DNA of 64,000 nucleotides, from assembly GCA_964017065.1 (NCBI GenBank), contig OZ024788.1:3922887-3986886 (forward strand). Reading direction: 5' to 3'. Below are positions 53,593-63,490 of the stretch, in pieces. Origin of the DNA: Haliclona indistincta. Its lineage: Eukaryota; Porifera; Demospongiae; Haplosclerida; Chalinidae. Within the stretch, counting starts at the first letter, position 1. Each line of letters begins with the position of its first letter. The notes under the pieces were generated by a model. The model ran no database searches. It saw only the letters and a list, made by a program, of their open reading frames with translations, and was not told where the DNA came from. A program made the position numbers and the translations under genes.

Positions 53593-55614
53593 TCAGCAAA
53601 ATTGTTCTGAGATTTTCCTAGCTAGTACTGGTTCATTAACAGCAGGGGACCGCAACACTTTGACTACTGTGTCCCAACAGAACGGTCGCTGAGGAGTGGG
53701 GTTCCTCTGCCAGTGATCAAATACTTCAGCACAACAACGCTGTAGGTTCACGTGTTTCTCTGCTTCAATTGAGCGAATGGTAGCCATTGGTAGGTCTAGC
53801 TCCAAACCCACCATCTGCCACTTGTCAGGAATGGCTGCTGCTACGTTCTCCAGGAAAAGGCGCATAGTTGGTTCTTGTTGTATCGGAAGACTACGTAAAT
53901 CAAGAGAATGTGCAAGAGAAGGTTTTTGGCATCTTTCACTAAAAGGATCATACTTGATAGCTAGGGTACCAGTTGGAAGTTGTAAAGCAAATCTCATTTT
54001 TTCTTTAATATGACACGTTGCCACTCTTTCTTGAACTTTTGTGATTATCTGCTCGCCAGAGGTAGTGACTGAGATATTAAAGGTTTCCTCACGAACAGCA
54101 AGCATTATTATAGATCGATGAGTAATGCCGTAGTCAGATAAGCATCGTCCATCTTCTAGTGTTCTGTCAGAGTATGTAAGCAACTGCTGATTGAGTGGAA
54201 TCCCTTCTTCATTCTGGATCATCTGCTTGAGACACTCAATAGATTTGGCTAGATCGATGTTAACAGTAACCGTTTTGTCAGAGGGTGTCTTGATGAAGAT
54301 CTGTATGACTGATGCTACGTTCGCTTGAAAGTGACGACAGGATTGCTTTTGTTGGTCTGTAGGACTACTTTCAAAACTAGAGTCATTCTTTGCAGCATAA
54401 GAACTGGGAAGTTGAACTTCAGCAGCAAGCTTCACTCCCACTCCCTGTGGGACTCTTGTGATAGTGTGATCATCAACGATAGTGACAGAGATTTGAAAAG
54501 ATATTCTAAGATTTAATGTCGCTAAACAACCAACATCACAAAAGGTACGTAGACAGCATTCATCTTCAAACTCTTTTCCATTGTATGTGAGTAACTGCTG
54601 GTTAGGTAAAACTCCCTCTTTCTTATGGATCATATCTTTGACTTTTGCAATAGTGTCTGTCCTATTGAAAGAAAGTGAAAATGAGCTATTAGAGGTCTTA
54701 ATACAAATGTATATATCCCAACGAAGAACAACGTGAAGAGTTGCTTCTTTTTGAATGTTGTAATCGCTCAAAGTACGACCATCCTCAAGTTGCTTGCCAG
54801 CAAAGATGAGACGTTGCTGGTCAGGTGGAAATCCCTCCTGGTCCAAAAGTTTATGTTTGACATTCTCAATGGTGTCAGCTGGATCAACCACAAGAGTGAG
54901 ACTAATGCCAGTAAGGGTCTTGACAAAAATCAGCATACCACCTCTCAGACGAAGAACAAGATGCATAGTTGATTCCTTCGGAATGTGGTAATAGCCTAGG
55001 GTATGACGATTTTCAAGCTGATTGCCAGCAAAGATAAGACGCTGCTGGTCAGGTGGAAACCCCTCCTTTTCCTGGATCATCTGCTTGACATATTCAATGG
55101 AGTCAGCTGAGACAGCCTCGAGTGTGATAGTCTTACCGGTAAGCGTTTTAACAAAAATTTTCATGGGATTTGTTACATAAGGAGTGAGGTGAACAGTTGA
55201 CTTGTCTTGAATATTGTAGTAGCTCAAGGTATTATCATCCTCAAGCTGTTTGCCAGCATAGACAAGAAGAGATTGTCGTTTAGTTGGAAGAAAATCTTTG
55301 AGATGCTGCTTAATAATTTTGATTGAGTGATCTGGCTGAACCTCAAGAGTGACTGTGTTGCCAGAAGGGGTTTCAACAAAAATGTGCATTTGACTCTTTA
55401 GACGAAGTACAAGGTGAAGCGTCCGAGTGGAGTCTTTATGCTGAATGTTATAATCACTCAAGATACGCTTGTCTTCAAGATGCTGCTCAGCAAAGATGAG
55501 GCGCTGCTGGTTAGGTGGTATCCCGATCTGGTCCTGAAGCTTTCGCTTGACATTCTCGATGGAGTCTTCTGAAGTAACGGTAATAGTTAGCGTCTCGCCG
55601 GTTCTGATACTCAT
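53593..55614 (-). CDS. Poly-UBL Death-domain protein, intact (locus D)
   Basis: A single open frame of 673 aa from [13 protein letters not shown] (55614). UBL1 1-75, UBL2 76-150, UBL3 151-226, UBL4 227-300, divergent UBL5 301-372, beta-rich linker 373-436 with [19 protein letters not shown]6 437-511, second linker 512-583 and Death domain about 584-673. UBL3 starts [18 protein letters not shown] and ends LRLRGG; UBL4 has [18 protein letters not shown] and [13 protein letters not shown]. The Death domain shows [34 protein letters not shown] and [10 protein letters not shown]. Death domains assemble with others in apoptosis and innate signalling; UBLs bind ubiquitin receptors or mimic ubiquitin chains. 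A fused linear chain could be a constitutive ubiquitin-like scaffold recruited by Death-domain partners (inference). The frame stays open to 55809, but paralogue B has a stop upstream of MSIRT, so that start is preferred. The linker's HFQANVASV followed by UBL6 is a leftover Death-domain helix. Confidence 0.85.
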   Translation of the reverse strand: MSIRTGETLTITVTSEDSIENVKRKLQDQIGIPPNQQRLIFAEQHLEDKRILSDYNIQHKDSTRTLHLVLRLKSQMHIFVETPSGNTVTLEVQPDHSIKIIKQHLKDFLPTKRQSLLVYAGKQLEDDNTLSYYNIQDKSTVHLTPYVTNPMKIFVKTLTGKTITLEAVSADSIEYVKQMIQEKEGFPPDQQRLIFAGNQLENRHTLGYYHIPKESTMHLVLRLRGGMLIFVKTLTGISLTLVVDPADTIENVKHKLLDQEGFPPDQQRLIFAGKQLEDGRTLSDYNIQKEATLHVVLRWDIYICIKTSNSSFSLSFNRTDTIAKVKDMIHKKEGVLPNQQLLTYNGKEFEDECCLRTFCDVGCLATLNLRISFQISVTIVDDHTITRVPQGVGVKLAAEVQLPSSYAAKNDSSFESSPTDQQKQSCRHFQANVASVIQIFIKTPSDKTVTVNIDLAKSIECLKQMIQNEEGIPLNQQLLTYSDRTLEDGRCLSDYGITHRSIIMLAVREETFNISVTTSGEQIITKVQERVATCHIKEKMRFALQLPTGTLAIKYDPFSERCQKPSLAHSLDLRSLPIQQEPTMRLFLENVAAAIPDKWQMVGLELDLPMATIRSIEAEKHVNLQRCCAEVFDHWQRNPTPQRPFCWDTVVKVLRSPAVNEPVLARKISEQFC

Positions 55615-56269
55615 TTGACTGTCAGTTGGCTGCCTGGAGAGTAAGAACGCTAGTAGATACAAACTTGAGTGAGAGACGATGCTAGGGCCTAGCCTGGGTG
55701 GGTACGTGTGAGAAAGAGCCCCGCCTACATGGATACCACTTACATGTACAAGTCGAGTAATGTCTACAAAATGGTCTAGCATTATAGTACCTAGGAAGCT
55801 TTTCTGCATAAAATCTTTCTCTGTTTAAAACAGAACCATGATTAGTAGTCTAATGTCTGAAACTAGCAACAAACTATTCAGAGTGATTGGTGCACTGCAG
55901 TGCTGCAGAAACTAAAAATAAAATCAAAAAATTATTTTACTATCCATGTAACTATATCCATGTTGCATGTTATTTATAATCAGAATACCAAGATCAAACT
56001 CAGTAGTTGAGCTGAGCCGCACATCAGTAAAACCACTGTAGACTGCTGAGTTTAACTTTCACAGCTAGCTGCAGCAACACCGTAGTTTCCTGATGGTCGC
56101 TAAAATTAATGACATTCTCAGACTAAAAAATAACAGTCTGGTGTGATTAAGCTGTTGGATATAAAAGTTGTACCACGCACTTATTATAATTCATGTAAAT
56201 AAAATGTCTATCTGCGATCTGACTGAATTATTAGTGTGTCTACGGAATTTACATCATGATCATCAGTGT
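55615..56269. other. Upstream region of locus D
   Basis: Sequence to about 55700 still matches the upstream of locus B (GTTGGCTGCCTG). Beyond it no gene was recognised. Confidence 0.4.
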
Positions 56270-56441
56270 TTACTTGCAGTACCTACTCTGTCTCTGAATT
56301 GCGTACCCATGCATGTAGAATCTGTTGTTTGTTTTTCAGTTATTGTAATGCAGGCAGAAAGCAAGAGTGCACAATGATGTCAGTGACTCGCAGGGTGACT
56401 TTACTTTATTAACATGATACATGAAAAATTAATCTACAAAG

Positions 56442-58070
56442 TCAACAAAATTGTTGTAAGATGTTACTTGCTAGTACTGGTTCATTAACAGCAGGGGACT
56501 GCAGGACTGCAGCACTTTGACAACAGTGTCCCAACAGAACGGTCGCTGAGGGGTGGGGTTCTTTTTCCAGTGATACTTTAGCAAAGCAATGTCGGAAATT
56601 TCCCTGTCTCTCTCTTTCGATAGTAGTAATAGTAGCCATTGGTAGGTCTAGTTCAATAGCCACATCTTCCCACTTGTCAGGAATGATTGATGATACATTC
56701 GCTTGAAAAAGACGTAAAGACAGTTCTTGTCGTTCTGTAGGACTACTATCAAGTGGATGTGCTGAGGATGATTTTCTGACTTTCACTACAAGAGTCATAC
56801 TTGATAGAGTAAGAACCACGATAGGGAATTTGAACTTCTGTAGCAAGCTTCACTCCCACTCCTTGTGGGAGTCTTGTGATAATTTGGTTATCAACGATTG
56901 TGACAGAGATTTGGAACGATTGACTAAGAATTATCGTGGACCAATCGCTAATACCGTGGTCACATAAGCGGCAATCATCTTCTAGTGTTTTCCCAGTATA
57001 CATAAGCGATTGCTGGCTAGCTAAAATTCCCTCTTTTTCCTGGATCTTCTGCTTGACAACCTGAATAGTGTCAGTTAGTCTAACATCTAGTAGAACTTGG
57101 TCATTTGAAGTCTTGATAAAATTATCTTGCCATAGCTTGAACGAAAAACAAGGCGAAGAGTTGACTCCTTTTCTATGTTGTATTCCTCCAAGGTATAAAT
57201 ATTCTTGAGCTACTTGCCAGAAAAGATGAGACATTGCTGGTCAGGTGGAATGTCTTCTTTTTCTTGTATCTTGTGTTTGAGATGCTCAATAGATTCAGCT
57301 GGGTTAATCATAAGAGTGAGGGTCTTGCCAGTTGGAGTCTTGACAAAAACTTGCATTCCACCATGTAAACGAAGAACAACATGAAGAATTGACTCATTTT
57401 GAATGTTGTAATCACTCAAGGTATCACTATCCTTGAGCTGCCTGCCAGCATAGATGATACGCTGCTGGTCAGGTGGAACACCTTCCTTATCCTGGTACTT
57501 CTGCTTCACATGCTCAATGGAGTCAGCTGGGTTGACTTCAAGGGTGACAGTCTTACCAGTAAGGGACTTGACAAAAACATTCATGCCACCATCCCTTGAG
57601 CAAGGCATTAGTTGAACAGTTGACTTGTCTTGAATATTGTAGTAGCTCAAGGTATTATCATCCTCAAGCTGCACGCCAGCAAAGACAAGAGATTGTCGGT
57701 GAGGTGGAAACAAGTCCTTGAGATGCTGCTTAACATTCGCGATTGTGTTGTCTGGATGAACCTCAAGAGTGATAGTCTCGTCTGCAGGGGTTTGAACAAA
57801 AATTAGCATACAATTTTTTGCACGAAGTACAAGGTGAAGCGCTGAAGTCCATTCCTTATGAATGTTGTAGTCACTCAAAGTATGATTATCCTCAAGCTGC
57901 TTGCCAGCAAAGATCAAGCGCTGCTGGTCAAGTGGTATCCCCATCTGGTCCTGAAGCTTTTGCTTGACATTCTCGATGAAGTCCTCTGAACTAACAGTAA
58001 GATTTAGCGTCTCGCCAATTTTTGAGCCTGCATTAGTTGGCCGGCGAAAATAAGACGACAAGTTACCCAT
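56442..58070 (-). pseudogene. Poly-UBL Death-domain gene, disrupted (locus C2)
   Basis: The preferred start is [15 protein letters not shown] at 58070; four UBLs are open to 57210 (UBL2-UBL3 and UBL3-UBL4 joints with [18 protein letters not shown] and [18 protein letters not shown]). A CAG-to-TAG change near 57213, one-base shifts near 57120 and 56775, and a small deletion in the Death domain near 56572 break the rest. The domain order matches C1. The M-G-N-L-S-S start also fits N-myristoylation. Lesions differ from those of C1, so the twins decayed independently after duplication. Confidence 0.8.
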
Positions 58071-58416
58071 AGATCTCAGAAATGAAACCGAAACTAACGA
58101 TATTGGTTCGAAATTCGTCACGACAGGGCTCTTTCTGCCTGGCCTCTAACTGTACAGTCTCATAATAATGTCTGAACAGTGAATGATTCTTCTGCTGGTT
58201 CTGTAGACGACGTCGCATGTGCTCGATTTCTTGCTCTGGGGACGAGACTAGTGAATCGTATAATTAAGTTACGGTAAGTCGCGTGGTGTCGTTGCTATGT
58301 GTGTGCTATAACTGTCATGTACATATTATTATTAGTTTATACGCAATGTCACAAAATTATGTCAGCATTATGATAACAATAATCATTGTCTCAGTTAAAA
58401 CAAAATTATATTATTT
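58071..58416. other. Intergenic spacer between loci C2 and E2
   Basis: Equivalent of 48327-48696 with small indels. No exon was supported. Confidence 0.5.
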
Positions 58417-60524
58417 TTACTCGTCGATAAAATCTTTTGTAATCTTTCTAGCTAGTTCAGGCTCATCAATGACAGCTGACTTCAGCACTTTGACAACAGT
58501 GTCCCAACAGAACGGTCGCTGAGGGGTGGGGTTCTTCTGCCAGCGATCAAATATTTCAGCAAAAGAACGATGCAGATTTCCATGTCTCTCTGCTTCTATC
58601 GCGCGAATGGTAGCCACTGGTAGGTCTAGTTCAAAACCCACCATCTGCCATTTGTCGGGAATGGATGTCGCTACATTCTCTAAAAAAAGACGCACTGACA
58701 GCTCTTGTCTTTCCGTAGGATCACGAGATGAGAAATGTTTCAGGCTTTGTGGTGTCCTGCATATCATAGCACTAGAACATGCTTCATCAGTGAGATTGTG
58801 CGTGGTCATTCTTTGTTTGTCATCAGCAGAAGTGGAGGTTAGAAAGTTATTCTCACGCGGGAGAGCAAGAATTATAGTGGATTGACTCTTGATGTTGTAG
58901 TGAAGTAGACTGTACCCTCAATTTGAGAGTAGGTAAGCAACTGCTGGTCAGTTGGGACTTGCGTCTCATTTTGGATCATCTGTTTCACAGTATCAATAGA
59001 ATCAGCTTGATCAACCTCGAGAGTGATGGTCTTGCCAGTAACAAGAGACTTGACAAAGATTTGAAGGCAAGGAAGAACAAGGTAGAAAATAGACTCATCT
59101 TCAATGTTAAGGTCTCTCAATGTGTGCCAGTCTTTAAGCCTTTTTCCAGCAAAGGTGAGGCACTGTTGGTCAAGAGGAATCCCTTGCTTTTCCTGTATCT
59201 TCTGCTTGACCGTTTCGATGGAGTCAGCTAGGTCAACTTCAAGAGTAACGGTACTGCCGGTTCGACATTTGACAACAATCTGCATATAAGGAGGAATAAG
59301 ATAAAGTACGGATTCATTTTGAATGTCGAGGTCGCTTAAAGTAAAGTGATCCTTGAGTCTGTTTCCAGCAAAGGTGAGACACTGCTGGTCAGGTGGAATC
59401 CCCTCCTTGACTTGGATCTGCTGTTTGACTACTTCGATGGAGTTGGCTGGTTCAACCTCAAGAGTGATGGTGCTACCGGTAATGGTCTTTACAAAGAGCT
59501 GCATGCAAGGAGGAACAAGTTCAAGAATCGAACCATCACTAATGATGTAATAATTCAAGTTGTTGCTGTCCTCAAGCTGATTGCCGGCAAAGATGAGACG
59601 CTGCTCGCATTGATTTGAATGTTCTCTTTGTCTTGTATTTTTTGCTTGATGATAGCAATAGAGTCACTTGGGTCTACTTCAAGAGTGATAGTGTTACCGG
59701 TAAGAGTTTTAACATATATTCGAATGCAGTGGTGAACAGTTGCCTCTTCTTGAATGTAAGAAGTACCACTCAAAATAGGAATACGAAGTGCAAGGTGAAG
59801 AGTCGAGTCTTTTAGAATATTGTAGTCACTCAATGTACATCCATTCTCAAGCGGCTTGCCAGCAAAGAAGAGACACTGATGTTCCGGTAACCAACCGTCT
59901 TTGTCCTGAATCATCTGCTTGACATTCTCAATGGAGTCAGCTGGGTCAACCACAAGAGTGATAGTCTTACCAGTAAAAGTCTTCACAAATACCTGATATG
60001 TACGTGTATTACTATTGGAAGACCAACTATGTTCACTTAGCCGTATACGTAAAACTAAGTGAATAGTGTTGTCCTTTTGGATGTTGTAGTCACTCAGGGT
60101 ATATACGACCATCATTAAGCTGTTTGCCGGCAAAGATGAGACGTTGCTGGTCAGGTGGAATACCTTCCTTGTCATGGATCTTCTGCTTGACATTCTCAAT
60201 GGAGTCAGCTGGATCAACCTCAAGAGAGATGGTCTTGCCAGCAAGAGTCTTGACACAAATATTGTAAGACGGAGTGGTGCTAAGATCGTTTGTACCAGGT
60301 CGAGACCTTTGTTGAACAAGGTGCAATAAGTTTTCCGCTTGAACGTTGTAGTCAGCCAAAGTATAGCTGTTCTTGAGCTGCTTACCAGCAAAAACAAGGA
60401 ATTGTTTTCCTAACGAAATTCCCTGTCTGTCCTCGATTTTATTCTTGACAGTCTCAATAGAATCAGTTAAGTCAACCTCGAGAAAAATGGGCTGGCCGGT
60501 ACGAGGCTTGATGATAATTCGCAT
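58417..60524 (-). pseudogene. Poly-UBL Death-domain gene, disrupted (locus E2)
   Basis: The twin of E1 with the same order: seven UBLs, linker, Death domain ([34 protein letters not shown]) ending KDFIDE. Against E1 it has a 4-base TATA insertion near 60102, a 2-base insertion near 59608 and a deletion of about 10 bases near 58915, each shifting the frame. It keeps Arg (CGA) at the codon that is TGA in E1. Start from [18 protein letters not shown]; a stop lies four codons ahead. Confidence 0.8.
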
Positions 60525-60665
60525 CACTAGATACACTTACTTGCAGTAACTTCTCCAAGCGCGAATGATAGGTTACGTAGTATATATTATCTCTGCTGCT
60601 ACATGTACAGCTGATGGCTGATCGCTATCATAACAAAGGGAAAATCCCTTGTAAAGTCCCCTATA

Positions 60666-61217
60666 CCAGGGGGTACGACAAGCTAATTTCGTATTGCGAC
60701 ACGCCCACTAACGAACAATAATTCAGCTCAGGCGTGCATTGTTTACACTCCAGATCAAGGTAAGTAATATTCCAGAACAATCCACTGAAAATACATGTTG
60801 CTGAAACAAGTTATCTGCTGTTACAGTGATTGGACAGCATTTGTGTGTGTTGCAGCCAGAGTTTGTGCGCCACAGCCGCACTATTTCTTTACATTATTAA
60901 CCGAATGATGCTCAAGAATGATAGCAATGCTGTTTTGATCACGATGGTGCTTTCTTGGGTGAATTGTTTTGCCAACCATTTCTCTATCTTCATCTCTCTG
61001 TACTGCAAAAACTAAAAGAGATAAGGGTGGGGTAAGGTAGCTTAAACGAAAGCTCTTGGGCGGTAGAATCCATTTCGCAACATGCATACCGTTCAAATTG
61101 TCCTCTAAAGACGTAGCAGACCACGAAAGTCGCAATGTATTTTGGTTTTGCCCCTACGTGCAGCAACGTTAACGTCAGCATTACGTCAGAATAAATTAGC
61201 TTGTCGTAACCCCCTGG
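60666..61217. mobile_element. 552-bp inverted-repeat element upstream of locus E2
   Basis: Ends read CCAGGGGGTACGACAAGCTA and, inverted, CCAGGGGGTTACGACAAGCT. The equivalent place upstream of E1 (about 50960-50980, TTACCAGACTACTAAG) has no insert, so it entered after the segmental duplication. The exact target duplication is unclear. No transposase frame. Its outer position may have separated E2 from its promoter. Confidence 0.7.
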
Positions 61218-61579
61218 ACTACTACATGTAAGTACAGCGATGAACGGCACATTATTTGTTGACAAAAGTAAATTTATTGATAGAAGAGTTAGCAATGATC
61301 CTGTGACAACTCCTGCAGACCTTTCACTACATAAGGTAGAAATCAAAAATAGAAATGTCAAGACTGGGGCAATAAACACAAGTAGAATAATTGGGATAGC
61401 ATTTGCCTATTAGGTCGCTATGCAGAAAGAAAGAAAAGTCTATCAGATGTTTACACTAATTATTTTTTGAAAGCTTTGTTTATGGAGGGAGGGTTCTAGG
61501 TTTCTCGTGAAGTATCCGAAACCCTGTATTTAGATAAGGTTTCTGAACCGACTGTCTTGTATACCAAGAAGCAACTCAC
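61218..61579. other. 3' region of the second CARD-like gene
   Basis: A final exon of the gene at 61580-62367 is expected here, since exon 2 ends in a donor, but two alternative acceptors (near 61530 and 61410) leave its identity open. The 129-codon frame at 60990-61379 is hydrophobic but unsupported. Confidence 0.35.
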
Positions 61580-62367
61580 CAAGTGTGTTAGTAAGATGCT
61601 GTACTGATGGTCCCATAGGTATCATCACCCTATCAATGAATACTTGCAGCTTTGTTGGATCAGTCGCGATCTGTTTGCGTATTTCTTCCAGAATGTTACT
61701 AATACAAAGCTTGTTGTGGCCTGCCTTTGGATTAACGGCTGCATCTTTGACGTCAGGAGGAATTAGCCCCCTTGAATAGGCAGCTGCTGCAACACTACTG
61801 ACGCTATGCTGTAGCAGACTAGCCAGATCATCTTGGAAACGGACGAGTACTAGCTTGTCAGCCAAAGGATTTTCTCCACTGCGCACTTGTTCTGCAAGAA
61901 TTTTGGTGTTATGACTGCTATCCCATTTCCCCAAACTCACCAATTCTCTCCACCAGATGTCGAAACGAGGCTTCTGAAGCCACTATCAACATGAACACGT
62001 CCATATAACCCTTTGCCTCGGCGGGATCCGCGGCCCTGCGTAGTTTCTTTCCAATGTTCCGCAGCAAGTACAGCGTTCTGTCTTGTTGAGACATGGGCAC
62101 TTTGTCAAGCACATCGTCCATCAAAGCCTCGCCGATCAGCTCAGCGGAGTAGGCGCTGGAAGCCACACTGCTACAGGACAGCTCTAGCTGCATCTCAAGC
62201 ATTTCGATTGACATTGAGAAAACCTTCTCGGCGGTTGCCTTCCCCGCACTTTGATCGGTAGCAACGTCAACGTCCATAGCTTGCATTTGTGCGCCAGACA
62301 TTGAGAATGGGTGTATTGTTACACAACAGTCGAGTTCAAGGGGTAGCACTTCCTCTGCTGCTATCAA
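61580..62367 (-). CDS. Two-domain CARD-like (death-fold) protein 2
   Basis: Exon 1 (62367 to 61941) and exon 2 (61891 to 61580) join in frame, splitting the same Ile-Gly/Glu codon boundary as in the paralogue at 24916-25766. Domain 1 has LELSCSSVASSAYSAELIGE, LYLLRNIGKKLRR and EASFRHLVERIGE. Domain 2 has FQDDLASLLQHSVSSVAAAA, CISNILEEIRKQIATD and GPSVQHLTNTLGE. Exon 2 ends at a GTGAGT donor, so a short last exon is missing from this model. Start candidates are ATG 62367, 62301 and 62277. The helix pattern suggests two CARD-like or related death folds and no other domain; function is inferred only as an adaptor. Confidence 0.55.
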
Positions 62368-62590
62368 AACAAAAACTGCTCAGTGTAAACATGATTTCAG
62401 TTGTTCGCGAGCAAATCGCATTCATGTTTGCAGTAGTGATCATAGGTATAATTATGAATGCAACTCCCGTGCATACAGTACATGTAGTAAAGGCATAAAC
62501 ATGCACAGAAAATGGGTTGAGATGACTATAAAGATTTGTGGATATAACTGTTGTGAACTGTGTATTATTTGCAGGAGTTGTGTTTGTGAT
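62368..62590. other. Spacer between CARD-like gene 2 and the carrier gene
   Basis: Short AT-rich spacer; no feature supported. Confidence 0.4.
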
Positions 62591-63490
62591 CTATTTCCTT
62601 AGTCCCCATTCTGAAGCTTTTCTTTGAGCTGTGGTCATTACTATCATGCTGGTACCATTAGCTACAAAACTCCTCAAAGAGCCAGGAACAATGCCGCGAT
62701 ACAGAGCAAAGAATCCACCCTTTTCTCTTATGACAATCCTCATTCTCTGATAAGCTGATAACCGTTGTCTCTCTCCACCCTGGACCTGAGATTTCATGAA
62801 CTCCAGCGGCCAAACCATCCACCATCCGATAGTGGTCGCTACTCCCTGCATCAAGAAAATTCCAAGCAATGAACTGGAGTGTATTTGTGGAAAGTGCCTT
62901 CGCAAAGAGTCAAATAGGATGATGTATGTGCACCAGAGACCAACTGTACGTGACCAGGTCAGTCCGAATCCCCGATGAAGGTCACGCAGTTTCCAAGTTT
63001 TTTGAATCTGCCGACGAACTTTAGCGTACTCAAGTGGAGTCTCAATGACAGCACGAACTGTCCCTGCCCCGACTGCCCCTGCAATTAGTCTTAGCTGAAT
63101 ACCGCCAGTCATAGGTATTTCATAACGTGCGAAAGGTGAGTCCAAATAAGTGTAGACGGCTTCAAACACAGCAAATTGAGAAGATCGGAAAATGATAGAA
63201 CCGCAAAAAGGAGGAACCCAGCCTCGATAAAGACCCCGTAGCCCCAGGTCTTTAACTGTCTTGACAAAAGATCTCATCATTGTTCTGTTTTCAAAGCCAG
63301 TCTGAACCTGCATCTTGGTCTTGATGGTGTCAAAGGGATGTCCAACTAGTACACTTGTGCCTCCATACAGAACTCCCGTCCCTAGAGTGATAAGGCCTTC
63401 CTTCCACCATGCTGTCCTCTGCTCGCTGTGTGTCATTGCTTCCACGACCACGCCCCTGAAAGGAGTGGCTTGTTGTGAACTTGGAATCAT
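62591..63490 (-). CDS. Mitochondrial carrier family protein (SLC25)
   Basis: A single-exon frame of 299 aa, the normal length for the family. Three repeats each hold the carrier signature P-x-D/E-x-x-K/R: PFDTIKTKMQ (first), PLEYAKVRRQ (second) and PLEFMKSQVQ (third). Glycine-rich helix words (GLRGLYRGW, FALYRGIVPG) follow each. Members move metabolites across the inner mitochondrial membrane through six helices. The substrate cannot be told; the second and third signatures (PLEYAK, PLEFMK) are of an atypical acidic type, so this is not an ADP/ATP carrier, and the closest human member is uncertain. Start may be ATG 63490 or MTHSEQ at 63436. The gene is head-to-head with the ankyrin gene and the two first ATGs overlap. 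Confidence 0.85.
   Translation of the reverse strand: MIPSSQQATPFRGVVVEAMTHSEQRTAWWKEGLITLGTGVLYGGTSVLVGHPFDTIKTKMQVQTGFENRTMMRSFVKTVKDLGLRGLYRGWVPPFCGSIIFRSSQFAVFEAVYTYLDSPFARYEIPMTGGIQLRLIAGAVGAGTVRAVIETPLEYAKVRRQIQKTWKLRDLHRGFGLTWSRTVGLWCTYIILFDSLRRHFPQIHSSSLLGIFLMQGVATTIGWWMVWPLEFMKSQVQGGERQRLSAYQRMRIVIREKGGFFALYRGIVPGSLRSFVANGTSMIVMTTAQRKASEWGLRK

Larger units (their letters stand above)
56270..60660. repeat. Segmental duplication, copy 2 (4.3 kb)
   Basis: Matches 46600-51000 over the gene pair and flanks. Its right edge has been extended by a 552-bp inserted element absent from copy 1. The block sits about 5.3 kb from copy 1, with the transporter pseudogene and locus D between them. 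Confidence 0.85.

Noticed and set aside
55614..55809. 65-residue N-terminal extension of the locus D protein
   Set aside because: Open by chance; the close paralogue B has a stop in the same upstream stretch and both share MSIRTG as the start.
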